From CAYVTZ01 sp964454685 (GTDB lineage Bacteria > Bacillota > Clostridia > Christensenellales > Christensenellaceae): a stretch of DNA of 64,000 nucleotides. A program made the translations under genes and the position numbers. Where the stretch lies: the NCBI GenBank assembly GCA_964454685.1, contig CAYVTZ010000001.1, positions 94,047-158,046 of the forward strand. The letters are read 5' to 3'. The notes under the pieces were generated by a model. It saw nothing but the letters and a program-made list of their open reading frames with translations, was not told where the DNA came from and made no database searches. This document shows positions 43,246 to 50,982 of the stretch, piece by piece; the stretch's first letter is position 1, and every line of letters begins with the position of its first letter.

Positions 43246-44475
43246 TTAGATTCGCGTTAACCGCTCAATCGCCTGTTCCGTGTTCTCTCGCGTGTTAAAC
43301 GCCGTCAGTCTGAAATATCCTTCTCCCGCGCTGCCAAATCCGCTGCCCGGCGTGCCCACCACATGCGCCTGCGTCAATAGCCGGTCGAAAAACTCCCAAC
43401 TGGTCATTTCATCTGGCGTTTTCAGCCAGACGTAAGGTGAATGCTCACCACCGTATGCCGCAATGCCAATCTGCGAAAGCCCCTGCTTGATGATGCGCGC
43501 ATTTTCCAGATACTGCGCGATCACTTCTTGCACCTGCGCACCGCCCTCCGGCGAAAACACCGCTTCTGCGCCTTTTTGCACGATGTAAGATACCCCGTTG
43601 AACTTTGTCGTGTGACGGCGCAGCCACATGGCATTCAGGCTCACATCCTCGCCCTTGCTGTTTTTTCCCGTCAATTCCTTGGGTACCACCGTGTAAGCGC
43701 AGCGTGTCCCCGTAAAACCTGCGGTCTTGGAAAAACTGCGGAATTCGATTGCGCAGGTACGCGCTCCCTCAATTTCAAAAATACTGTGCGGGATCTCTTC
43801 GCTGGTAATAAAGCGCTCATATGCCGCGTCAAACAGGATCAGGCTTCCATTTTCGTTCGCCCAGTCCACCCATGTTTGAAGCTGTGCGCGCGTCAGAGCC
43901 GTTCCCGTCGGATTATTGGGTGAGCAAAGGTATACCACATCCACCTCACGCTGCGGCAGCGCCGCCACAAAATCATTCTCCGCCGTGGTCGGCAGATAGG
44001 TGATGTTGGTATATTTCCCCTGCGCCGTATCAAATTTCCCCGAACGCCCCGCCATCACGTTCGTGTCCACATACACCGGATACACCGGATCGGTCACCGC
44101 AATGCGCGCATCCGCACTCAAAATCTCTTGAATATTACCTGTGTCGCACTTAGAGCCGTCCGAGACGAAAATCTCATCCAGTCCCACCTGCACCCCGCGC
44201 GAGGCAAAATCTCCCTCACGAATTGCCGCACGCAGAAATTCATAGCCCTGCTCCGGACCATATCCCATAAAGGACTCCGCTCTCGACATTTCAATCGTTG
44301 CCGCCTGCATCGCTTCCACTACCGCCGGTACCAACGGGCGCGTCACATCGCCAATGCCCAGACGAATGATCTGCTTGTCCGGATGTTCCGCCGCGTATGC
44401 GCTCACCCTGCGGGCAATCTCCGAAAACAAATAGCTTCCCTGCAATCTACCATAGTTGTCATTTACTCGAAACAC
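43246..44475 (-). CDS. dapL: LL-diaminopimelate aminotransferase
   Basis: 409 residues; GTG start seven bases after AAGGAG. Class I aminotransferase with the DapL-specific N-terminus NYGRLQGSYLFSEIARRV and the PLP lysine in FRSFSKTAGFTGTRC. It converts tetrahydrodipicolinate directly to LL-diaminopimelate for lysine and peptidoglycan synthesis, bypassing the acyl-blocked route; this pathway is common in Clostridia. It leads an operon with a glycosyltransferase. Confidence 0.96.
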   Translation of the reverse strand: MFRVNDNYGRLQGSYLFSEIARRVSAYAAEHPDKQIIRLGIGDVTRPLVPAVVEAMQAATIEMSRAESFMGYGPEQGYEFLRAAIREGDFASRGVQVGLDEIFVSDGSKCDTGNIQEILSADARIAVTDPVYPVYVDTNVMAGRSGKFDTAQGKYTNITYLPTTAENDFVAALPQREVDVVYLCSPNNPTGTALTRAQLQTWVDWANENGSLILFDAAYERFITSEEIPHSIFEIEGARTCAIEFRSFSKTAGFTGTRCAYTVVPKELTGKNSKGEDVSLNAMWLRRHTTKFNGVSYIVQKGAEAVFSPEGGAQVQEVIAQYLENARIIKQGLSQIGIAAYGGEHSPYVWLKTPDEMTSWEFFDRLLTQAHVVGTPGSGFGSAGEGYFRLTAFNTRENTEQAIERLTRI

Positions 44476-44507
44476 ACTTGCTCTCCTTAAAACAATTTTA
44501 CTTTATC

Positions 44508-44535
44508 ATTTTACCATGATTCGCTTAAAACGCAA
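44508..44535 (-). promoter_or_regulatory. Promoter of dapL
   Basis: Minus-strand TTGCGT, 16 bases, TAAAAT preceded by TGG (extended -10). Confidence 0.6.
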
Positions 44536-44564
44536 GGAGAATCCGCACCAAACGCATTCACCGC

Positions 44565-45074
44565 TCAAACGTTTCTGCGCATCCGAATGTTTTTCAGCGC
44601 GACACCCTCCCGCCAAACCATATTTTCGTTTACCGTTTCAAAGCCCATCTTTGTAAAAAAGGGAGCCGCAGTTAAAGAAGCGTACGTTTCCATCACCGAA
44701 ACGCCTCTGCGCATGGCCTCCTCGTGCAGCACCGCAAACAGCGCCGTCGCAACTCCTGATTTTTGATAGTCCTTATGCACATACAATCGATCAATATATC
44801 CTTTTTTATCCATATCTGCAAATCCAACGATCATGCCGTTGCATAATGCAATCTCGGTGATATGTTCCAAAAAAGACGCGTTCCAGCGCTGCATATCCAC
44901 ACTGCCAACCCACACGCGCAGCTGTTCGCTTGTGTAATCCGCCGCGTTGATCGCATGCACCGTATCGCAAAAGAGCTGCACCAGCCCCGCACAGTCCTCT
45001 TCCTGATATGCCCGCACCTCGATGCCCGCGCGCACTGCTCTCATGCTACGCAGTTGCGCCTGACGCTCATTCAT
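44565..45074 (-). CDS. GNAT-family N-acetyltransferase
   Basis: 169 residues. The core GNAT fold is seen in VRAYQEEDCAGLVQLF, IDRLYVHKDYQKSGVATALF (acetyl-CoA pyrophosphate loop in QKSGVA), and the C-terminal YASLTAAPFFTKMGFETV. It resembles YafP/PhnO-like acetyltransferases that act on small amines or antibiotics. The ATG lies eight bases inside the end of the DUF3795 gene, so the two are translationally coupled. The substrate is unknown. Confidence 0.9.
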   Translation of the reverse strand: MNERQAQLRSMRAVRAGIEVRAYQEEDCAGLVQLFCDTVHAINAADYTSEQLRVWVGSVDMQRWNASFLEHITEIALCNGMIVGFADMDKKGYIDRLYVHKDYQKSGVATALFAVLHEEAMRRGVSVMETYASLTAAPFFTKMGFETVNENMVWREGVALKNIRMRRNV

Positions 45075-45498
45075 CTTGCAGAACGGGCCCCTGCCCCACT
45101 ATAAAATCCCCCTCAAAATAGCGTTTGCGAATACCAGCCGCTTCCTCCATCCATGCCTCAATTCCGTTCAATTTCATTCTGCACAGATTGTACACTTTCA
45201 TGTTGTGCGGATAATTTGCCCCCTTTTCAGACGGGGCAAGTAAACCACATGGAAATTGCTCGCATTCAAAGCAATATGTGACGCCCTTTTGTTCGGTACA
45301 CGCCCATGTCGCGCAATCTCCTTGCGCCCAATAGCATTTTCCCTGTTCCCCTCTGCATCCCTTGCAGCCTACCTCATCCAATGCGATTGCCAGCCGCTTG
45401 GCCTCCTTGTGTCTGATTTCGTCCGTCAAGTTTTCTTCAAACCAACTGCAATTAAAACAGTCCAGCCCGCAAGGCGCAATCTTAAATTGATGTTCCAT
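45067..45498 (-). CDS. DUF3795-like cysteine-rich protein
   Basis: 143 residues from MEHQFKIAPCGLDCFNCSWF. Cys motifs in order: CGLDCFNC, GCKGCRGEQGKC, a DCATWAC pair and CFECEQFPC, typical of DUF3795, which probably binds zinc or an iron-sulfur cluster. The start is fixed by the promoter, whose -10 covers the nearest upstream ATG, and by GGAG five bases ahead. Function unknown. It overlaps and probably assists translation of the GNAT gene. Confidence 0.83.
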   Translation of the reverse strand: MEHQFKIAPCGLDCFNCSWFEENLTDEIRHKEAKRLAIALDEVGCKGCRGEQGKCYWAQGDCATWACTEQKGVTYCFECEQFPCGLLAPSEKGANYPHNMKVYNLCRMKLNGIEAWMEEAAGIRKRYFEGDFIVGQGPVLQDE

Positions 45499-45546
45499 AT
45501 CCTCTCCAGCTTTCAAGTTTTTTTGTTGCAAATCTAAAATTTTTTC

Positions 45547-45575
45547 CATTATATCACACGCATCTTGATCAAACA
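45547..45575 (-). promoter_or_regulatory. Promoter of the DUF3795-GNAT operon
   Basis: Minus-strand TTGTTT, 17 bases, TATAAT. Confidence 0.65.
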
Positions 45576-45717
45576 ATCACATACCGATCATACAATTTGC
45601 GCATGTAGGTTGCCTGAATGCCCGGCGCAACGTAAGAAATCGTTAAGAGTTTGCCCTGCTCGTTCTTAAGAATTAAAGCGTACCCTATCAGTATCATTTT
45701 ACTCCACAGGAGGATTT

Positions 45718-46368
45718 ATGGATTATCTTATTGATTGGGTATCGGGATATGTTTTTACATTGCCTTTTTTCGTGCCACTGAGTATTTTCGTTTACTTCTA
45801 TTATAAGCGGAAAGAAATCGCCGTACCCACAGGCTTCGTGGTCGCCTTTCAGCTTCTCATCCTTTATCTGGTCTCCGTCTCAAGCATCACAGGCACCGGC
45901 TCGGTTCAGGATGCCGTCACCAATGGCGGCATGTTGCTTCGCCCGGACGAGATCAATCTGATCCCCTTTTCGGATTGGAGTTCCTACAATGTGTTCGGTA
46001 TGTTGATGAACGTCCTGCTGTTTCTCCCGCTTGGCGTCGCGTTGCCGCTGCTGTGGAAGCAAGGTACCTCCCTCGGTAAAACGGTGCTATACGGCTTCAC
46101 GTTGTCCGCCCTAATCGAGTTCAGCCAACTCTTCAACCACCGTGCCACCGATGTCAACGATCTCATCATGAACACGTTGGGTACGCTCCTCGGCTATGGC
46201 ATCTATGCACTTGCACTGCGCCGCGTCACCGCCCTGCAGATCAACAATTCCCAAAAGCATCAGCAAAATCACGCGCTCTATGCAATTTTGATGATATTCG
46301 CTATACTCTTCTTCGTGGGCAAACCCTTCATCCGGTTCGTCTGGTGGCAAATCTACCTCTCAAGTTAA
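45718..46368 (+). CDS. VanZ-family membrane protein
   Basis: 216 residues behind AGGAGG. Five or so membrane helices; the VanZ signature appears as NVLLFLPLGVALPLL, then SALIEFSQLF and DVNDLIMNTLGTLLGYG, holding the conserved Glu, Gln and Asp. VanZ confers low-level teicoplanin resistance in Enterococcus; most homologues, including genomic ones such as this, have no established role in the envelope. It is convergent with an SDR gene, only six bases away, with no room for a terminator. Confidence 0.92.
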   Translation: MDYLIDWVSGYVFTLPFFVPLSIFVYFYYKRKEIAVPTGFVVAFQLLILYLVSVSSITGTGSVQDAVTNGGMLLRPDEINLIPFSDWSSYNVFGMLMNVLLFLPLGVALPLLWKQGTSLGKTVLYGFTLSALIEFSQLFNHRATDVNDLIMNTLGTLLGYGIYALALRRVTALQINNSQKHQQNHALYAILMIFAILFFVGKPFIRFVWWQIYLSS

Positions 46369-46374
46369 GCTCGC

Positions 46375-47142
46375 TCATTCTGTCAGCAGGCTCCATCCTT
46401 CATCGTCCGCATAAATCATCTTGCGGCTCATGCCGCCATCCACAACAATGGTCTGCGCATTGACAAAGCTGTTGCGCGTATCACAAAGAAACGCGGCAGC
46501 ACGGAAAATGTCCATCGGCACGCCCACCCGTCCGGAAAAGTGCTGCGCTTCGTCTGCGCCCGTGTATGCGGAGCAATAATTTTCATCGTAGTAAGCACCT
46601 GTGTCAATCCATCCCGGCGCAATCGCGTTTACCCGCACCTTACCGCTCAAGCTTGCTGCCATCGCGTGCGTTAAAGCGCTAATTCCTCCCTTGGCAGCGC
46701 TATAACTCTCCGTGTCTGCCTGTGACTGAAACGCCCGTGTGGAAGAAATATTCACCACACAAGCGTCCGGCGCAAAATGCGGCATGCAAAGCTTGGTCAG
46801 ATAATACGGCGCAGTAATTCCTACGCGCAGCACTTCGTCAAAGTCCTCATATCCACAATTCGAGTGCAACCCCCGCTTGCTGATGCACGCATTGTGGATC
46901 AAAAAGTCCACCCGCCCAAAGCGCTGTGCAATCTCCGCCACAAATTGCTCCAAGGTCTCTTTTTTTGCAATATCCCCGCAAAAAAAGAAAGATTGCGGTG
47001 CAGACGCTTGCGTCCGCTTTCCTTCCGCATCGTTGCAATCCACAAACGCAACCCGCGCACCCACACGCGCAAATTCCTGCACCAAACACCGACCGATTCC
47101 CAGTGCGCCGCCGGTAATCACACAAATCTTTCCCTCAAACAT
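46375..47142 (-). CDS. Short-chain dehydrogenase/reductase
   Basis: 255 residues from the ATG after GAGGG. NAD motif GGALGIGRCL, ISSTRAF serine, YSAAKGG (Tyr-x-x-x-Lys), IAPGWIDT and a closing VDGGMS. The Asn of the usual NNAG motif is HNAC here (IHNACIS). Substrate unknown. It starts 47 bases after the stop of the amidase gene and may be co-transcribed with it. Confidence 0.9.
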   Translation of the reverse strand: MFEGKICVITGGALGIGRCLVQEFARVGARVAFVDCNDAEGKRTQASAPQSFFFCGDIAKKETLEQFVAEIAQRFGRVDFLIHNACISKRGLHSNCGYEDFDEVLRVGITAPYYLTKLCMPHFAPDACVVNISSTRAFQSQADTESYSAAKGGISALTHAMAASLSGKVRVNAIAPGWIDTGAYYDENYCSAYTGADEAQHFSGRVGVPMDIFRAAAFLCDTRNSFVNAQTIVVDGGMSRKMIYADDEGWSLLTE

Positions 47143-47189
47143 TGCCGCCCTCACTTGTAATATTTTTTACTATTTTATGCAAAATCAGT

Positions 47190-48059
47190 TTAACTAAAAT
47201 ACCGCACGATCCCGTCGCAAATTCCCTGCGCCATCTTGCTTTGAAACGCGCTGTCTGTCAGCAGCTCGTCCTCTTCCACGTTGGACATATGCCCCATTTC
47301 AATGTTGATGACGGGGCGCTCACACCAGTTAAATCCTGTCTGATTGCCGTATGCCTGCACGCCCTTGTTTTTCAAGCCTGTCGCCTCACAGTAAGCTTCC
47401 AGCACAATTTCAGCCGCCTTTTCACACTTCTCCTGATATGGGTTTTCTTTTGGGATCAGCATAAAAGCACCTCGCGCAGAGGTGTCGTCAATTCCATTGC
47501 AGTGCAGCCGGACCCCCAAATTCACTTCATGATCATTGAAAAATTGGGCGCGTTCCACGTTGGAAAGGTTCACATCATTGCTCTCACGCGTCATCACCAC
47601 CGTCGCTCCCTGCTCCTCCAGCAGATCACGCAGTTTCAGCCCCACATTCAGGTTCACTTTGTATTCCATGATGCCCGTGGAAACCCCCGCTGTACCGGAG
47701 GAAACCTTCGGCTTTGTCTCGTCAGAGCCGGGTGCCACCGGTTCCTGCTCATTGTTTCCCTTGCTCTGATGCCCTGGGTCCAGCCCAATCACAATGCCGC
47801 TGAGCGGCTCACTCTGCTCTGTTGGCTCCGCAGACTGAACTGGCACAAATTCAATTTCCGGCTCCGGGGTACGCATCGGCTCCGGGGTCGGCTCGACCGT
47901 CGGCTCAGGGGTCAATTCAGGCGTCGGCTCAGGGGTCGGCGCCACCACGCGGCTGGTTGCCCCTTCATCATGGCTTGTGATTTCCACCGTCTGTTCTCCT
48001 GCGCATCCGCACACCACAAACAGCGATATGATAACCCAGCATATTAATAGCTTTTTCAA
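47190..48059 (-). CDS. N-acetylmuramoyl-L-alanine amidase lipoprotein (Amidase_3)
   Basis: 289 residues; TTG start after AAAGGTG. A signal peptide ends in a lipobox around VVCGC, giving Cys19. A Pro/Glu-rich linker with repeated TPEP units (about residues 40-70) leads to an Amidase_3 domain: GLDPGHQ (zinc His), LRDLLEEQGATVVMTRES, VRLHCNG (second His) and INIEMGHMSNVEEDELL with the catalytic Glu. It should cleave the stem peptide from MurNAc outside the membrane, for cell separation or sporulation-type remodelling. Confidence 0.92.
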   Translation of the reverse strand: MKKLLICWVIISLFVVCGCAGEQTVEITSHDEGATSRVVAPTPEPTPELTPEPTVEPTPEPMRTPEPEIEFVPVQSAEPTEQSEPLSGIVIGLDPGHQSKGNNEQEPVAPGSDETKPKVSSGTAGVSTGIMEYKVNLNVGLKLRDLLEEQGATVVMTRESNDVNLSNVERAQFFNDHEVNLGVRLHCNGIDDTSARGAFMLIPKENPYQEKCEKAAEIVLEAYCEATGLKNKGVQAYGNQTGFNWCERPVINIEMGHMSNVEEDELLTDSAFQSKMAQGICDGIVRYFS

Positions 48060-48103
48060 TTATTCACCTTTTCCTTTGCACTATTTTACTTTTCTACTTT
48101 ATA

Positions 48104-48132
48104 ATTTTACAATGTGTTGCGATAATGTGCAA
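48104..48132 (-). promoter_or_regulatory. Promoter of the amidase gene
   Basis: Minus-strand TTGCAC, 17 bases, TAAAAT. Confidence 0.6.
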
Positions 48133-48238
48133 AGCCTGAATACAAAAATACAAAAATTTATTTGCTTTATATAAGAGAATTCATCATGAAAATTGATATA
48201 ACGGATACATCAAATAATATTGCACAGGAGGTCACATC

Positions 48239-49243
48239 ATGAATATGCAACAGTGGGTTCAAGACACGATCGCAATGCCAAAGAAAAAAGCGATACCGGT
48301 TCTCTCTTTTCCATCAATTCAGCTTTTGGACGTTACCGTCGTAGAGCTGATTTCCAGCAGCGAAATGCAGGCAAAGGGTATGAAAATTATTGCAGACCGC
48401 TGTGATACTGCTGCATCGCTCAGCATGATGGATCTGTCCATCGAGGCGGAAGCGTTCGGCGGAAGCATTCACCTTGCGGATGACGAAGTGCCGACCGTCG
48501 TTGGCAAACTGATCGATACAATGGAAGATGCGCAGGCGCTGCAAGTACCGGCAATCGGCACAGGTCGCACCGGTCTTTATATTTCCGCGATCGAGCAGGC
48601 ATGCCGGATGATCACAGATCGCCCGGTGTTTGCCGGAGTCATCGGCCCCTTCTCCCTTTCCGGGCGGCTGATGGATATGACGGAAATCATGATCAAGTGC
48701 TATACCGATCCTGATATCGTGCATACCGTGCTTCAAAAGACAACCGATTTTCTCATCGAGTATATCAAAGCATATAAGGCAGTAGGCGCAAATGGCGTCG
48801 TGGTCGCAGAGCCGGCAGCAGGTCTGCTTTCTCCCGACCTCATCAGTGAATTTTCCACGCCGTACGTCAAACAAATGCTAGCTGCAACCCGCAGCGATGA
48901 TTTCGCATTTGTTTACCATAACTGCGGCAACACCATTCCGCTTGTGGAAAATATCATGACCATCGGCGCAGATGCGTATCACTTTGGCAACATGATTAAA
49001 ATGGAAGAAATGATGAAGCTCGCCTCACCGGATGCGCTCATCATGGGCAATGTAGACCCCTCCAGCCAGTTCCGCATGGGAACGCCGGAGTCCATCTACG
49101 CCAAAACTACCGAAATTTTAAACGAGTGCAGTAAATATCCTAACTTTGTGATCTCTTCCGGTTGCGATGTGCCGCCAATGGCGTCATGGGATAACATCGA
49201 TTCCTTCTTTCAGGCAGTCGATGACTTCTACAAAAGCAAATAA
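48239..49243 (+). CDS. MtaA/CmuA-like UroD-family methyltransferase
   Basis: 334 residues, ATG six bases after AGGAGGT. It has the best-preserved methylcobamide-methyltransferase zinc site in the window: HNCGN in FVYHNCGNTIPLVENI and a late Cys in SSGCDVPP. The barrel also has the PFSLSGRLMD and VVVAEPAAGLLSPDLI strands. The expected reaction is methyl transfer between a corrinoid and a thiol such as CoM or a folate, but no corrinoid protein gene is nearby. A TIM-barrel isomerase follows on the same strand after a terminator. Confidence 0.85.
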   Translation: MNMQQWVQDTIAMPKKKAIPVLSFPSIQLLDVTVVELISSSEMQAKGMKIIADRCDTAASLSMMDLSIEAEAFGGSIHLADDEVPTVVGKLIDTMEDAQALQVPAIGTGRTGLYISAIEQACRMITDRPVFAGVIGPFSLSGRLMDMTEIMIKCYTDPDIVHTVLQKTTDFLIEYIKAYKAVGANGVVVAEPAAGLLSPDLISEFSTPYVKQMLAATRSDDFAFVYHNCGNTIPLVENIMTIGADAYHFGNMIKMEEMMKLASPDALIMGNVDPSSQFRMGTPESIYAKTTEILNECSKYPNFVISSGCDVPPMASWDNIDSFFQAVDDFYKSK

Positions 49244-49324
49244 CGCGCAAGCCGGACGTGCCTGTCAACCTTGTATCAACTGACAGGCTCTCCCAAGTCC
49301 GGTGTGCGCTAAATTCACTTCTTA

Positions 49325-49367
49325 AAGGCGACCGCACGAAGTCTCATCTGGTTTTCTGCGGTCCCTT
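49325..49367 (+). terminator. Terminator downstream of the methyltransferase-like gene
   Basis: GACCGCA/TGCGGTC stem extended by AAAGG/CCTTT, then TTTT. Another nested structure (CCGGAC...GTCCGG with CCTGTCA/TGACAGG inside) lies between the stop and this hairpin. Confidence 0.6.
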
Positions 49368-49488
49368 TTCTATTTGACTTTTTTGTCTTTTTGTGTTACG
49401 GTTTTTTTAATCATATCTCCGCGTTGCTTACGCATACCATCCCAACTTATCGCACACACATCAAGGTTTCAAAAATGGAGGTATCTTT

Positions 49489-50331
49489 ATGATTCATTTA
49501 GGGCAACACGCCGACAACGGCAGAGGCATCTGCGTGAACTTTGATTTCACGCTAAAACAGGCTGCGGAAAACAATTTGGAGCACATTGAGATCGGCACAT
49601 CTTCCGGCATGTATTTTGTACAAGCACTGGGTTACGATCCTTCCGTCTCGCTGCTGGAAGACCCCATCGCCTATCGAAAAAAGGCAGAACATTACGGCAT
49701 TCGATTCTCCAGCGTAGATGCGGCTTCTCCTATGTTCGAGCTGAACGGCACCATGTATGGTTTGCAATACACGACGCAGGCCATTCGCTTTGCCGATCAT
49801 CTTGGCGCACACAGCGTAGATACCACGGATCGCGCGGCAGCCGAAGAAGGCTACACGCGTGAAGTTGCATGGGATTACGGCATTCGCAATTACACCGAGT
49901 TGCTCAAGTGGGCGGAAAACTATAAGGTTCGCGTAATGGTGGAAACGCACGGCGTATTCACGCAGGATGCTGACTTTATGCAACGTTTCATGCGGCACTT
50001 CGAGTCCGAGTATCTCTGCATCAATCTGGACACCGGCAACACCTTCATCGCCGGTAACGACCCACTGGAATTTTTCAAAGCAACACAAAAATATGTCAAA
50101 CACATGCACATCAAGGACGTAGACCCTGTTTTAGCGGATGAAAGTATGGGCGAGGAAAACGGTATCGCTACCTCCAATGTGCCGGTCGGTGGCGGCTGCA
50201 ACAGCGAAAACATCAAAAAAGTGCTGGCATATGCAAAAGAAATTGGCTGGGAAGGCGATGCTTCTCTGGAGTGCTTCGGTACAGATGAAAACATCACAAA
50301 AAGTGCGCAATGGCTGCGTACATTGCTCTGA
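49489..50331 (+). CDS. Sugar phosphate isomerase/epimerase (TIM barrel)
   Basis: 280 residues with GGAGG seven bases ahead. AP-endonuclease-2-like barrel: LEHIEIGTSSG, RVMVETHGVFTQDADF, LCINLDTGNTF, KHMHIKDVDP and DASLECFG carry the Glu, Asp, His and Glu metal ligands. Residues GENGIATSNVPVGGG suit IolE/2-keto-inosose dehydratase-like or xylulose/tagatose-type relatives. The substrate is not determined. Neighbouring UroD-like gene suggests the same catabolic theme as at 12-25 kb. Confidence 0.87.
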   Translation: MIHLGQHADNGRGICVNFDFTLKQAAENNLEHIEIGTSSGMYFVQALGYDPSVSLLEDPIAYRKKAEHYGIRFSSVDAASPMFELNGTMYGLQYTTQAIRFADHLGAHSVDTTDRAAAEEGYTREVAWDYGIRNYTELLKWAENYKVRVMVETHGVFTQDADFMQRFMRHFESEYLCINLDTGNTFIAGNDPLEFFKATQKYVKHMHIKDVDPVLADESMGEENGIATSNVPVGGGCNSENIKKVLAYAKEIGWEGDASLECFGTDENITKSAQWLRTLL

Positions 50332-50342
50332 ACCTAACTGAC

Positions 50343-50390
50343 AAAAGGCACACATCCCTGTGCTCCACATGGCGGCGTGTGCCTTTTTTT
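50343..50390 (+). terminator. Terminator of the TIM-barrel gene
   Basis: Perfect 11-bp stem AAAAGGCACAC/GTGTGCCTTTT with a 23-base loop and a run of seven T. Confidence 0.88.
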
Positions 50391-50403
50391 GCTCTCGTTT
50401 CCG

Positions 50404-50907
50404 CTATTCCCGCACCAGCACATCCACAATTTCGCCGATGTAAAGCGTATGCAAATCCCGCTCGGGATACCACTGCGCAAGCGCCTCTTCCTCCACAAAA
50501 CAGTCCTCTTCCATCGGCTGCGCAAATAGTTTTTTGCAGATCAGCGTCACCTGTGCCTGCTCAAAGCACGGCGCGCCCGATGCACAATCGGCCGTCAGCC
50601 CCGATGCCGCGATCTTATCCTCATCGCGCCCCGAAACCGACCCCATGTACGCCAGCATCTTTTTGTGCTCCGCGCCAAAAAAGCTGAGGGAAAAGCATGC
50701 GGAAGCATCCACAAATTCTTTGGTGTATCGCTGCGGACGGATCACGCAGAACGCCACATTCTTGCCCCACATCACGCCCAGCCCGCCCCACGAGGCAGTC
50801 ATCGCGTTCACACTTCCGTCTTCTTTGCACGCGCCAATCAGCATCCATTGCTTGCCGATCCGCTCAAATACATTGCCCGAAAACTCCTCCGGTTTGATTG
50901 ATTTCAT
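50404..50907 (-). CDS. Flavin reductase-like FMN-binding protein
   Basis: 167 residues behind AAGGAG. Flavin-reductase-like domain: NAMTASWGGLGVMWGKNVAFCVIRPQRYT is the FMN-binding stretch (shown here as its two ends NAMTASWGG and FCVIRPQRYT), then FSLSFFG and an intermediate VSGRDEDK. Such proteins reduce free flavin or act as small flavoredoxins in anaerobes. It follows tkt on the same strand but after a terminator, so it likely has separate transcription. Confidence 0.88.
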   Translation of the reverse strand: MKSIKPEEFSGNVFERIGKQWMLIGACKEDGSVNAMTASWGGLGVMWGKNVAFCVIRPQRYTKEFVDASACFSLSFFGAEHKKMLAYMGSVSGRDEDKIAASGLTADCASGAPCFEQAQVTLICKKLFAQPMEEDCFVEEEALAQWYPERDLHTLYIGEIVDVLVRE

Positions 50908-50930
50908 TGCATATCTCCTTTCCGGGATGC

Positions 50931-50964
50931 AAAAGGCAGCAGGTTTTCTTGCCCGCTGCCCTTT
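50931..50964 (-). terminator. Terminator of tkt
   Basis: Minus-strand AAAGGGCAGC and GCTGCCTTTT pair with one mismatch around a 14-base loop, ending in TTTT. Confidence 0.75.
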
Positions 50965-50982
50965 CTCATTTCTGTATCAAGA

